Shown piece after piece: positions 1 to 7,954 of a stretch of DNA of 8,283 nt (positions within the stretch are counted from its first letter, which is position 1; each line of letters starts with the position of its first letter). Source of the DNA: JAYZAP01 sp964645285 (GTDB taxonomy: Bacteria > Pseudomonadota > Alphaproteobacteria > JAAXGF01); assembly GCA_964645285.1 (NCBI GenBank), contig CAZYDR010000143.1:1-8283 (forward strand), in the 5' to 3' direction. A program made the position numbers and the translations under genes. The notes under the pieces are model-generated. The model was not told the origin of the DNA and made no database searches. It saw nothing but the letters and a program-made list of their open reading frames with translations.

Positions 1-204
1 CAATCGTTTCTTCTTCATAATTGAGAAAACGTGAGTTCCAAAAAACTTCTTACCTTGGACGGTCTGATATCCGTTCTCGTTGAACCATTTTGCAATCTGG
101 TTGAACGTCCAACCCATCTCACGAAAGTCGGTGGTCGTGTTGTGTAGGAACTGTTGGTATTCAGAGTAGGGTGCGATGAGGAGGTTTCGAGTTTTCAGAA
201 CCAT
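1..204 (-). CDS. Partial accessory protein, recombinase-like DNA-binding segment (C-terminus beyond window)
   Basis: This reading frame starts at the ATG at 204-202 and stays open for 68 codons to the left edge, so its C-terminal part is not visible. Residues 31-48 read GWTFNQIAKWFNENGYQT and are followed by a GKKFF...HVFSIMKKK stretch. That pattern (a helix with 'IA..LN..Gy.T..Gk.f', then a V/I-rich helix ending in basic residues) resembles the recombinase domain next to the catalytic domain of large serine recombinases, and similar small mobile-element proteins. No catalytic domain precedes it here. The frame extends upstream of the ATG to a TGA inside the end of glmS, but offers no better start, and no good Shine-Dalgarno precedes the ATG. 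The first 240 bases are about 43% G+C, far below the neighbouring core genes, which suggests transfer. Function is unknown; a real gene is likely, but the family assignment is tentative. Confidence 0.55.
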   Translation of the reverse strand, partial: MVLKTRNLLIAPYSEYQQFLHNTTTDFREMGWTFNQIAKWFNENGYQTVQGKKFFGTHVFSIMKKKRL

Positions 205-235
205 CTCGAAACAGAAATAGACATCTACGTCATTT

Positions 236-254
236 GTGGATGGATAACACCCAC
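236..254 (-). terminator. Possible weak hairpin just past glmS
   Basis: Nine bases after the glmS stop, the minus strand can fold GTGGGTG-TTATC-CATCCAC. This is a seven-pair stem with one G-U pair and a five-base loop. No U-rich tract follows, so it is not a canonical intrinsic terminator. It is simply the only compact hairpin between glmS and the next frame. Confidence 0.25.
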
Positions 255-262
255 GTTGGAAA

Positions 263-2086
<1,824 letters not shown>

Positions 2087-2095
2087 TTTTCTAAG

Positions 2096-2103
2096 CCTTT
2101 CCT
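2096..2103 (-). promoter_or_regulatory. Ribosome binding site of glmS
   Basis: AGGAAAGG on the minus strand ends nine bases before the glmS ATG. It lies in the 19-base gap after the glmU stop codon. It fixes the glmS start at 2086 and argues against the longer open frame that would overlap glmU. Confidence 0.75.
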
Positions 2104-2105
2104 TT

Positions 2106-3455
2106 TTACTTCCTGGCCTTGGCCGCCTGCTTGCGCCGGCGCAGCTTGGCCGCCGTGCCCTGGCGAACGTCCTGGGGCGCGCGGCTGGTGGCAACCGCGT
2201 CGGCCGGCACATCCTTGCTGACCACGCTGCCGGCCCCGACAATGGCGCCGTCGCCGATTGTGACCGGCGCCACTATAGCGACGTTGGAGCCGATGAAGGC
2301 GCCGGCGCCAATATCGGTATGGGATTTGCTGACGCCGTCGTAGTTGCAGGTAATCGCCCCGGCGCCCACGTTGGCCCCCTCGCCGACCCGGGCGTCGCCC
2401 ACATAGGCCAAGTGGTTGACCTTGGCGCCGGCCTCGATGGCGGCGTTCTTGACTTCGACGAAGTTGCCGATGCGGGCATCCCGGCCAATGGCTGCGCCGG
2501 GCCGCAGCCGGGCGTGGGGCCCGACCGTGACACCGTCGCCCAGGACCGCGCCTTCCAGATGGCAAAACGCCCGAATCCGCACATTGTCGCCGACTGTCAC
2601 GCCGGGGCCGAAAAACACGTTGGGTTCGATTAACACATCGCGGCCGAAGGCGGTGTCGTAACTGAGAAACACGCTGGCCGGGTCGGTCATGGTGACGCCC
2701 CCGGCCATGGCTGCCGCCCGCAACCGGTCCTGGACCAGGGCTTCGACGGCGGCCAGCTCGGCCCGGGAATCGATGCCCGGTAGGGGCTCGGTTCCCCCAT
2801 CTACCACGGTGCAATGAAGACCGGCGTTACGGGCGACGGCGACGATGTCGGTCAGGTAATACTCACCCTTGGTATTGTCGTTGCCGATCTGGTCGAGAAG
2901 GTTGAATAATTGGTTGCCGTCAACCGCCATGACGCCGGCATTGCACAGGCAAATGGCGCGCTGTTCGGCATCGGCGTCGCGGAACTCTATAATCCGCGAC
3001 AGCACCCCATCGACGTCGACCACCAGCCTCCCATAGCGGGCCGGATCATCGGGCCGCATGGCGAGGACGACCACCGCCGGCTCGGGCGTGGCGCGGCGCG
3101 CCGCCACCATGGCCGCCATAATTTCGGCTGGGACTAGCGGGTCGCCGCCGAACAACACCAAGACGTCGCCGTCGAAGCCCTCGAGCGCATCGCGGGCGGC
3201 GAGTACCGCGTGGCCGGTGCCGAGCGGTTCGGTCTGCACCACGACCTCGGCCGGCGCCACCGCGTCAGCTACCGTATCCATGTCGGGGCCGACGACGACC
3301 ACCACCCGCTCAACATTCATGGCGACCAGGGTTTCCGTCAGCCAAGCGATCATCGGCCGTCCGGCGAGCGGGTGCAGCACTTTCGGGATCGCCGAATTCA
3401 TCCGCGTGCCGAGGCCGGCGGCCAATATGATCGCAGCGGTCTTGGGTTGAGTCAT
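2106..3455 (-). CDS. glmU: Bifunctional UDP-N-acetylglucosamine pyrophosphorylase / glucosamine-1-phosphate N-acetyltransferase, GlmU
   Basis: GlmU acetylates glucosamine-1-phosphate and then transfers UMP to it, giving UDP-N-acetylglucosamine in the cytosol. The protein has 449 residues, near the usual 450-456. The N-terminal domain has LAAGLGTRM at 11-19, IPKVLH at 23-28, the uracil/sugar-binding EPLGTGHA at 76-83, and GEYYLTDI at 197-204. From about 252 a left-handed beta-helix of hexapeptide repeats carries the acetyltransferase residues: Arg318, Lys336, His348 (E. coli His363), Tyr351 and ITCNYDG at 368-374. The tail is basic. Two expected uridyltransferase residues look altered: the usual GD(T/V)PL is GGDPL at 103-107, and the usual GVN is GID at 227-229. 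The start at 3455 gives the canonical N-terminus; a 25-codon upstream extension is unlike the family. It precedes glmS by 19 bases. Confidence 0.96.
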   Translation of the reverse strand: MTQPKTAAIILAAGLGTRMNSAIPKVLHPLAGRPMIAWLTETLVAMNVERVVVVVGPDMDTVADAVAPAEVVVQTEPLGTGHAVLAARDALEGFDGDVLVLFGGDPLVPAEIMAAMVAARRATPEPAVVVLAMRPDDPARYGRLVVDVDGVLSRIIEFRDADAEQRAICLCNAGVMAVDGNQLFNLLDQIGNDNTKGEYYLTDIVAVARNAGLHCTVVDGGTEPLPGIDSRAELAAVEALVQDRLRAAAMAGGVTMTDPASVFLSYDTAFGRDVLIEPNVFFGPGVTVGDNVRIRAFCHLEGAVLGDGVTVGPHARLRPGAAIGRDARIGNFVEVKNAAIEAGAKVNHLAYVGDARVGEGANVGAGAITCNYDGVSKSHTDIGAGAFIGSNVAIVAPVTIGDGAIVGAGSVVSKDVPADAVATSRAPQDVRQGTAAKLRRRKQAAKARK

Positions 3456-3592
3456 ATGGTTAGGTCTCGTTGAGTCCCACGAAACATGTGAATTTCGGAG
3501 AGGGTGCCACATTCCTCTCGGCTCCGCCAAGTCACGAATTGTTAACGGTTGTTTCCTAGAATAACATCGTTAATTCAGCGATATAGTAACAA
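3456..3592 (-). promoter_or_regulatory. Intergenic region between the ABC operon and glmU, probable glmU-glmS promoter area
   Basis: These 137 bases separate the last transporter gene from glmU, and both are transcribed leftward. The part nearest the transporter (about 3536-3592) is markedly AT-rich and is the likely place for a glmU-glmS promoter, but no -35/-10 pair is clear enough to name. A six-pair hairpin (GAGAGG at 3498-3503 with CCTCTC at 3514-3519) lies in the presumed glmU leader. No convincing intrinsic terminator for the transporter operon is present, so read-through is possible. Confidence 0.35.
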
Positions 3593-4390
3593 TCACTCGC
3601 GCGGCGACCAGGCGCCGAGCAGCTTCGGCAGATCGCCGAATCGGGCGGTCAGGCCGAACACGGCGATGGCGAGCAGCATGAACATCACGGCCGCCGAGGC
3701 GATCACCGGCGAATAGCCCGAGCGAAGCTGGGAGAATATTTTCACCGGCAAGGTGACGACGGCGAACTGGCCGAGGAAATAGGAAATAATGAACTCGTTC
3801 ATGCTGAGCACGAAGACAAAGGCAAATCCGGCCACCATGTAAGGCCGCACCAGGGGCAGAATGATGGTGAAGAAGGTGCGGCGATCGTCGGCGCCCATGG
3901 TCCGCGCCGCCTCGATGACTTCGCGGTCGATGGATTCGAGGCCCAGGGAAATCATCACCATGGGTAGGGTGACGAGAAACACGCTGTGGCCCAGGATAAT
4001 GTTTTCGATCTGGCCAGTGTGGCCCAGTTCGACCCAGAAGAACAGCATGCCAAGCGCGGTGATGACCGGCGGTAGGGCGAACGGCATCAAGCCCATGGCA
4101 TAGAGCGCCTTGGCGTAGGTCACCCGGTAGCGCCACAGAAAATAGGCGATGGGTAGGGCGATGGTCAGGGCAATGACGCCGGACGAAAAAGCGATGATCA
4201 AGCTGTTGGTCAGGGGCTCGGACCATTTTGTCTTTTCGAACACCTCGATGTACCAGCGGAATGAAAATCCGCGCGGCGGGAAGATCATGAACTTCTTTTC
4301 GTTGACCGAGACACCGGCGACGATGAACAGCGGCGCGCTCAGCACCACCAGGACAGTGGTGTAAAACAGGTTGCGCGCCAACCGCGTCAT
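3593..4390 (-). CDS. ABC transporter permease, PotC-like (binding-protein-dependent, spermidine/putrescine type)
   Basis: This is an inner-membrane permease of an ABC importer. At 265 residues it has the size typical of PotC. It shows an N-terminal membrane segment (about 8-28), then hydrophobic segments near 62-85, 98-120, 133-150, 183-205 and 228-249, giving a six-helix topology. The cytoplasmic EAA loop, which docks on the ATPase, reads EAARTMGA at 160-167, followed by RTFFTIILP. The start ATG overlaps the stop of the upstream permease gene as ATGA (4387-4390), and an AGGA lies about ten bases before it, so translation is probably coupled. It is the last gene of the four-gene operon. Fold and role are clear. 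The transported substrate cannot be read from this subunit, so no gene symbol is given. Confidence 0.93.
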   Translation of the reverse strand: MTRLARNLFYTTVLVVLSAPLFIVAGVSVNEKKFMIFPPRGFSFRWYIEVFEKTKWSEPLTNSLIIAFSSGVIALTIALPIAYFLWRYRVTYAKALYAMGLMPFALPPVITALGMLFFWVELGHTGQIENIILGHSVFLVTLPMVMISLGLESIDREVIEAARTMGADDRRTFFTIILPLVRPYMVAGFAFVFVLSMNEFIISYFLGQFAVVTLPVKIFSQLRSGYSPVIASAAVMFMLLAIAVFGLTARFGDLPKLLGAWSPRE

Positions 4391-5295
4391 GCGCCCAGGT
4401 TCCTATTGGTCTTGCGGCCAAGACGCACAGTAATGAGAACCAGGACGGTGGTGACCACCAGATAGAACATGGCCAGGGCCGAGGCGAAGGGTTGGTTGCC
4501 GCGAGTCAAGGCCTCGTCACCGATAAGCACCGCGTACATCCATTGCTCGGGCCTGCCGAGCCAGGTTGGGGTCACGAAGGCGCCCATGGTAAACACGAAC
4601 AAGATGATAAACGCCGTCAGGATGGTGGGCTGCAGGATCGGCACAACCACCGTGAAGAAGGTGCGAACCGGCGACGCGCCGAGAGTCATCGCCGCTTCGG
4701 TAATTTCACGATCCAGCCGGCTGCAGTTGGGGTACTGAATGAGCACCGCGAGCGGCAGGTTGAACCAGGTCAGGGCGATCAGCACCGCCCAGTATCCCCG
4801 CGCCCACGAGGTCGATTTCTCCATAAAGCCGAGCAGTACGAACAGGTTGGAAACGCCGGCCGGCTTGGACAGCATGACCGACCACGAATAGGCGACTATA
4901 ACTTCCGACAACGACAGCACGCAGAGCACGAACACCAGGGAGATTACCTGCATCCGGCGACGGTATCGGCTGAGGAAATACGTAAACGGAAAGGTGATCG
5001 CCACCGATATGATTGCCGCCAAAAAGGCAAACTCAATCGAGACCCAAAGGAGCGTGGTGAAAAGCGGCGAAAAGAAGCGCGCGTAATGGGTCAGTTCGAA
5101 ACTGTAAATCCACAGTCCGGAGGGAATGTTTTCGGAAAAACTGATCGCGACCATGATACCGAAGGGCACCATAAAAAAGATGGCCAGCATCAATCCGGCA
5201 TAGCTGGGCGGAAGGTGCCGTTTGATTTGCCAGGCGAGGCCGGACTGGGCCACCGCTTCGGCGTTTTCCGAGCCGTTTGCAGTCTCGGCGGTCAT
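4387..5295 (-). CDS. ABC transporter permease, PotB-like (binding-protein-dependent, spermidine/putrescine type)
   Basis: This is the second inner-membrane permease of the importer, 302 residues long. A hydrophilic N-terminal stretch of about 30 residues precedes the first membrane helix (about 32-54). Further hydrophobic segments lie near 80-106, 117-140, 167-188, 217-240 and 268-292. The EAA loop is EAAMTLGA at 200-207, followed by RTFFTVVVP, which forms the contact with the ATP-binding subunit. The order ATPase, PotB-like, PotC-like is the standard Pot arrangement, and the two permeases should form a heterodimer. The start codon overlaps the ATPase stop as ATGA (5292-5295), and its own stop overlaps the next start in the same way, which implies tight translational coupling. 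No strong independent ribosome binding site is seen. Substrate is unresolved. Confidence 0.93.
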   Translation of the reverse strand: MTAETANGSENAEAVAQSGLAWQIKRHLPPSYAGLMLAIFFMVPFGIMVAISFSENIPSGLWIYSFELTHYARFFSPLFTTLLWVSIEFAFLAAIISVAITFPFTYFLSRYRRRMQVISLVFVLCVLSLSEVIVAYSWSVMLSKPAGVSNLFVLLGFMEKSTSWARGYWAVLIALTWFNLPLAVLIQYPNCSRLDREITEAAMTLGASPVRTFFTVVVPILQPTILTAFIILFVFTMGAFVTPTWLGRPEQWMYAVLIGDEALTRGNQPFASALAMFYLVVTTVLVLITVRLGRKTNRNLGA

Positions 5296-6347
5296 TGGCG
5301 TACCACGACGCAGGCGTCGGCCGGAAATTCCACGGCTACCGCGTCACCCTGACGCACGTCGGGGCGGTCCTTGGGCGACGACACGCTGATGACGGTTATG
5401 CCGTCGCAGTCGACGAAGACCTCGACGCTGGCGCCGACGTCGCGGACAAAAGTGACCTGGCCATCAAGCCGGTTGGGGCCGCTGCCGCCGGCCGGGAAGA
5501 CATGGACATCCTCGGGCCGGATCGACACCCGAACCACGTCATCACGGGCTACGCCGTCGGGAAGCGCGCGAACCGTGAAACCTCGTCCCGCGATGGCGAC
5601 TTCGCCGTCACCCGCCGCCACCGCTTCGATGAGATTGCTGGTGCCGATGAAGTCGGCGACGAAGGCGGTCGCCGGGTTGCGGTAGATTTCATGAGGGTTG
5701 CCGATTTGCTCGACCCTGGCGGTGTTCATGACCACCACAAGATCCGACATGGTCATGGCTTCGCGCTGGTCGTGGGTAACGATGATGGTGGTGACGCCGA
5801 GGCGCTCCTGGAGCATTCGAAGCTCGACCTGCATCTCTTCGCGAAGTTTGGCGTCGAGCGCCGACAGCGGCTCGTCGAGGAGGAACAGTTTGGGCTCGAG
5901 CGCCAATGCCCGGGCCATGGCGACACGCTGGCGCTGGCCGCCGGAAAGTTGGCTGACATGGCGGTCGGCGACGCCGGGCAGCCGCACCATTTCGAGAAGC
6001 TCGTCGGCCCGCGTCCGCCGCGTGCGCTTATCGACGCCACGAATACGCAGGCTATAGGTGACATTGTCTCCGACCGAGAGATGGGGGAACAGCGCCAGCG
6101 ACTGAAACACCATGCCGATATTTCGCTGGTGGGTCGGCACCCAGGTCAGGTCCTCGCCGTCGAGGACAATATGGCCCTCGGTCGCCGTCTCCAGCCCGGC
6201 GACCAAGCGCAACAGGGTAGTCTTGCCACACCCCGACGGCCCGAGAAACGAGATGAACTTGCCTTCTGGTAGGTCCAGGTTGATGTCGCTGACGGCGGTA
6301 ATGTTGCCGAACAACTTGGTGATGCCGTGCAGTTCGAGTCCGCTCAT
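5292..6347 (-). CDS. ABC transporter ATP-binding protein, PotA/MalK-like with C-terminal TOBE domain
   Basis: This cytoplasmic ATPase powers the importer and has 351 residues. All nucleotide-binding motifs are present: Walker A GPSGCGKTT at 36-44, Q-loop Gln82 in VFQSLALFPH, signature LSGGQRQRVA at 134-143, Walker B LFLLDEP at 154-160, D-loop SALD at 162-165 and H-loop His192 in VTHDQREA. The region after about 235 is a TOBE-type regulatory domain containing VSIRPEDVHVF, as in the CUT1/Pot/Fbp ATPase group. The start at 6347 gives a standard N-terminus (MSGLELHGITKLFG). It lies 86 bases after the binding-protein gene, and its stop overlaps the next permease start. The intact motifs predict an active enzyme. 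The ATPase alone cannot separate polyamine from iron or phosphonate import. Confidence 0.96.
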   Translation of the reverse strand: MSGLELHGITKLFGNITAVSDINLDLPEGKFISFLGPSGCGKTTLLRLVAGLETATEGHIVLDGEDLTWVPTHQRNIGMVFQSLALFPHLSVGDNVTYSLRIRGVDKRTRRTRADELLEMVRLPGVADRHVSQLSGGQRQRVAMARALALEPKLFLLDEPLSALDAKLREEMQVELRMLQERLGVTTIIVTHDQREAMTMSDLVVVMNTARVEQIGNPHEIYRNPATAFVADFIGTSNLIEAVAAGDGEVAIAGRGFTVRALPDGVARDDVVRVSIRPEDVHVFPAGGSGPNRLDGQVTFVRDVGASVEVFVDCDGITVISVSSPKDRPDVRQGDAVAVEFPADACVVVRQ

Positions 6348-6390
6348 GACAAACCGGTCATCCGCTTTATCCAGTAAGGGAAGAGAAACA

Positions 6391-6418
6391 CGGGCGAGAG
6401 GCCTTTACCCCTCGCCCG
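6391..6418 (-). terminator. Intercistronic hairpin between binding-protein and ATPase genes
   Basis: CGGGCGAG at 6391-6398 pairs perfectly with CTCGCCCG at 6411-6418. Two further G-C pairs lie inside, beyond a single A-C mismatch, leaving a six-base loop. On the transcribed minus strand it is followed by TGTTTCTC, only moderately T-rich. It sits 15 bases past the binding-protein stop and 43 before the ATPase start. In other binding-protein operons such hairpins protect or partly terminate the mRNA, so that the binding protein is made in excess. That role is the inference here, rather than complete termination. Confidence 0.6.
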
Positions 6419-6433
6419 CTAAAGCCGAATGGC

Positions 6434-7528
6434 CTAGGAAGCGGCCCCGGTGATGAGTTCTTTCCACCGCTCGGCGATCCAGTCGCCGTCGTTGACGTAG
6501 ACGTCGTAGGCCGGAACGATCGGCGGGATGGAGTTGGAGACGGCGTTGAACTCGTCGTCGGTGAGATCCAGCATCTCCCGCGGCAACACCGGCGCAGTGC
6601 CCATGGAGCGCGAAATCTTCGACTGGATTTCCGGCTGGCAGCAGTAATCGATGAAGATATGAGCTTCTTCGCCCTTCTCCGAACCGGTCACCAGTCCCCA
6701 GGACCCGAAGTCGATCATGCCGCCTTCCTTGGGGAAGGTCGAGCGCACCGGGAAGCCGTCCGCAATCATCAGCAGGGTGACGTCGTGATAATACTGGCCG
6801 GCGGGGATTTCGCCGGTCTGCAGGGCCTGCTGGAACGCGCCCTCGTCGCGGTACCACAAGGTGACGTTTTCCTTGAGTTCGACGGCCTTCTTCATGACCG
6901 TGAGCAGACCCTCGCGGGTGTTGAGAATTTCCTGACCGCCGAAGAACGTGACCGCCGTGATGTCGAGCAGGTAGCTCGTATCAGCTTCTCCGCCCCAGCC
7001 CAGGGCATCCTTGAACTGCGGACCCCAGGCATCGGCCCAGGATGTCGGCGCTTCGGGATAGATTTCGGTGTTGGTCACAAAGATGTAGTACCAGGCCAGC
7101 ACCGCCACCGCGTCGAGAGTGCCGTCTTCCTTGCGGTGGAGCAGGTAGTCGGGAACGTTCTTGGCGTTCGGCAGCTTGCTCTCGTCGAGCGCCTGGAACA
7201 CCTGGGGCGCGCGCCGTGGCCCCGCACCACCGGTCATGGTGACGTCGGTGGCCGGATTGCCGGCCTTGGCGCTGGTCTCAAGAACCGTAAACCAGCCGAA
7301 GCCGCCTTCCTGGCTCACGGACTCAGTGGGAATTCCAGTCTCCGAACTGAAGTCGGGATAAACGAATTCGGCCAGTGAATCTTCAAAGTAGCCACCATAA
7401 GCGGAAATCTTGAGCGGTGATGCGGCATGGGCGCGCCTGAGATAGCTGCCCATGGCCAGGGTGCTTGCCGTCGCCACGGTCCCTCCGAGAAACCGGCGCC
7501 GACTGGTTGTGAATACATGCTTAGTCAT
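6434..7528 (-). CDS. Extracellular solute-binding protein of Pot-type ABC importer, Tat-exported
   Basis: This is the periplasmic receptor of the importer, 364 residues, probably about 329 after signal cleavage. The N-terminus carries a twin-arginine motif, SRRRFL at 9-14, a hydrophobic stretch to about 30, and a likely cleavage site after AHA at 33-35. The mature part follows the family 1 / PotD-like pattern: a first strand KISAYGGYFED, a hinge-region YYIFVTNTEIY at 147-157, TSWADAW at 162-168 and KEGGMIDFGSWGLV at 267-280. The start at 7528 is chosen because GGGAGG lies seven bases upstream and because it places the Tat motif correctly. A longer frame to 7639 would bury the signal. It is the first gene of the operon. 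Residues aligned with the PotD ligand pair Trp255/Asp257 are Asp273 and Gly275, so the substrate may not be spermidine or putrescine. Confidence 0.93.
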   Translation of the reverse strand: MTKHVFTTSRRRFLGGTVATASTLAMGSYLRRAHAASPLKISAYGGYFEDSLAEFVYPDFSSETGIPTESVSQEGGFGWFTVLETSAKAGNPATDVTMTGGAGPRRAPQVFQALDESKLPNAKNVPDYLLHRKEDGTLDAVAVLAWYYIFVTNTEIYPEAPTSWADAWGPQFKDALGWGGEADTSYLLDITAVTFFGGQEILNTREGLLTVMKKAVELKENVTLWYRDEGAFQQALQTGEIPAGQYYHDVTLLMIADGFPVRSTFPKEGGMIDFGSWGLVTGSEKGEEAHIFIDYCCQPEIQSKISRSMGTAPVLPREMLDLTDDEFNAVSNSIPPIVPAYDVYVNDGDWIAERWKELITGAAS

Positions 7529-7535
7529 GACAGTG

Positions 7536-7541
7536 CCTCCC
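7536..7541 (-). promoter_or_regulatory. Ribosome binding site of the binding-protein gene
   Basis: GGGAGG on the minus strand lies seven bases before the ATG at 7528. It is the strongest Shine-Dalgarno in the transporter operon and decides the start against the 37-codon longer open frame. Confidence 0.85.
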
Positions 7542-7545
7542 AACA

Positions 7546-7593
7546 CTTGAATGAAACGTGGATCAAGAAATCTAGCGACTCGAGACTTAGATT
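7546..7593 (-). promoter_or_regulatory. Candidate operator dyads upstream of the transporter operon
   Basis: Two inverted repeats lie in the leader or promoter area of the binding-protein gene. One is CTTGA at 7546-7550 with TCAAG at 7563-7567. The other is AATCTA at 7569-7574 with TAGATT at 7588-7593, centred almost exactly on the palindrome CTCGAG at 7579-7584. The second is the size of a typical dimeric repressor or activator site. No transcription factor gene is in the window, so the regulator is unknown. These could also fold in the mRNA leader. No clear promoter for the operon could be named nearby. Confidence 0.3.
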
Positions 7594-7627
7594 GCCAGTC
7601 CAATTGCATGACCGTCCGGCGCCTTGC

Positions 7628-7657
7628 TTGACACGCCAAACGGCGACGCCGTATATG
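7628..7657 (+). promoter_or_regulatory. Sigma70-like promoter of tRNA-Val
   Basis: TTGACA at 7628-7633 is a perfect -35 hexamer. TATATG at 7652-7657 after an 18-base spacer is a reasonable -10 hexamer. Transcription would start near 7664 and give a leader of about 50 bases, to be removed by RNase P at 7713. No other gene on the plus strand could use it. Confidence 0.6.
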
Positions 7658-7712
7658 TCGCCCTTGCCGTTATCCGGCGCCGTCATTCTCGGCGGTTTAT
7701 GCCGTCGATATC

Positions 7713-7787
7713 GGGCGCGTAGCTCAGCGGGAGAGCACCGTCTTCACACGGCGGGGGTCGTTGGTTCAATCCCAACCGCGCCCACCA
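7713..7787 (+). tRNA. tRNA-Val (anticodon CAC), CCA end encoded
   Basis: The full cloverleaf can be drawn. Acceptor stem GGGCGCG (7713-7719) pairs with CGCGCCC (7777-7783). D-stem GCTC/GAGC (7722-7725, 7733-7736) encloses a seven-base loop. The anticodon stem is CCGTC/GGCGG, with loop TTCACAC at 7743-7749, so the anticodon is CAC (7745-7747), reading the valine codon GUG. The variable loop is GGGTC. T-stem GTTGG/CCAAC flanks the loop TTCAATC at 7765-7771. Discriminator A7784 is followed by an encoded CCA at 7785-7787. All stems are intact, with one T-G pair in the anticodon stem, so the gene should be functional. It diverges from the transporter operon. Its 3' end is a typical target for tyrosine-integrase elements. 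Confidence 0.97.
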
Positions 7788-7795
7788 TTTAAATC

Positions 7796-7828
7796 AATGG
7801 GTTAGCTAACTTTTGGCTAACCCATTTT
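7796..7828 (+). terminator. Terminator-like hairpin after tRNA-Val
   Basis: AATGGGTTAGC (7796-7806) pairs perfectly with GCTAACCCATT (7816-7826) across a nine-base loop, and the 3' arm runs into TTTT at 7825-7828. An 11-pair stem with a short T run eight bases past the CCA end fits an intrinsic terminator for the tRNA. The left arm and part of the loop also form a perfect palindrome, GTTAGCTAAC at 7801-7810. The motif GCTAAC therefore occurs twice on the plus strand and its complement GTTAGC once, an arrangement also compatible with a recombination site. Confidence 0.6.
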
Positions 7829-7954
7829 CCATGATGCACACTCCATACACACGGAAACGTTGGTAATAGAGCGGCGAATCCGCGTCTTTACGATCACCAT
7901 TTCCGCCCTCAGCAACCTCTCCAACGTTGCCAGTGATGCTCAATGACATCCGGG
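7829..7954. other. Non-coding stretch, no gene recognised
   Basis: G+C here is about 50%, lower than in the core genes. A 47-codon open frame (7806-7949, minus strand) exists but lacks a ribosome binding site and overlaps the tRNA terminator, so it is not called. A short segment near 7858-7875 resembles a tRNA D-arm (GTTGGTAATAGAGC), but no other tRNA arms can be drawn around it. I see no further features. Confidence 0.3.

Noticed and set aside
2087..2105. A glmS ribozyme or riboswitch in the glmS leader
   Set aside because: The gap to glmU is only 19 bases and contains just a ribosome binding site. glmS ribozymes are known mainly from Gram-positive bacteria and need a far longer leader.
7858..7911. 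tRNA-like segment (GTTGGTAATAGAGC...) that could be a second or decayed tRNA
   Set aside because: Only a D-loop-like stretch is present. No D-stem 5' half, T-arm or acceptor pairing can be drawn around it, so it is at most a fragment and more likely chance.
7806..7949. A 47-codon minus-strand open frame (MSLSITGNVGEVAEGG...)
   Set aside because: No ribosome binding site, and its end lies inside the tRNA terminator hairpin. Its DADSPLYYQ stretch resembles peptides translated from the reverse complement of tRNA D-arms, a known source of false small proteins.
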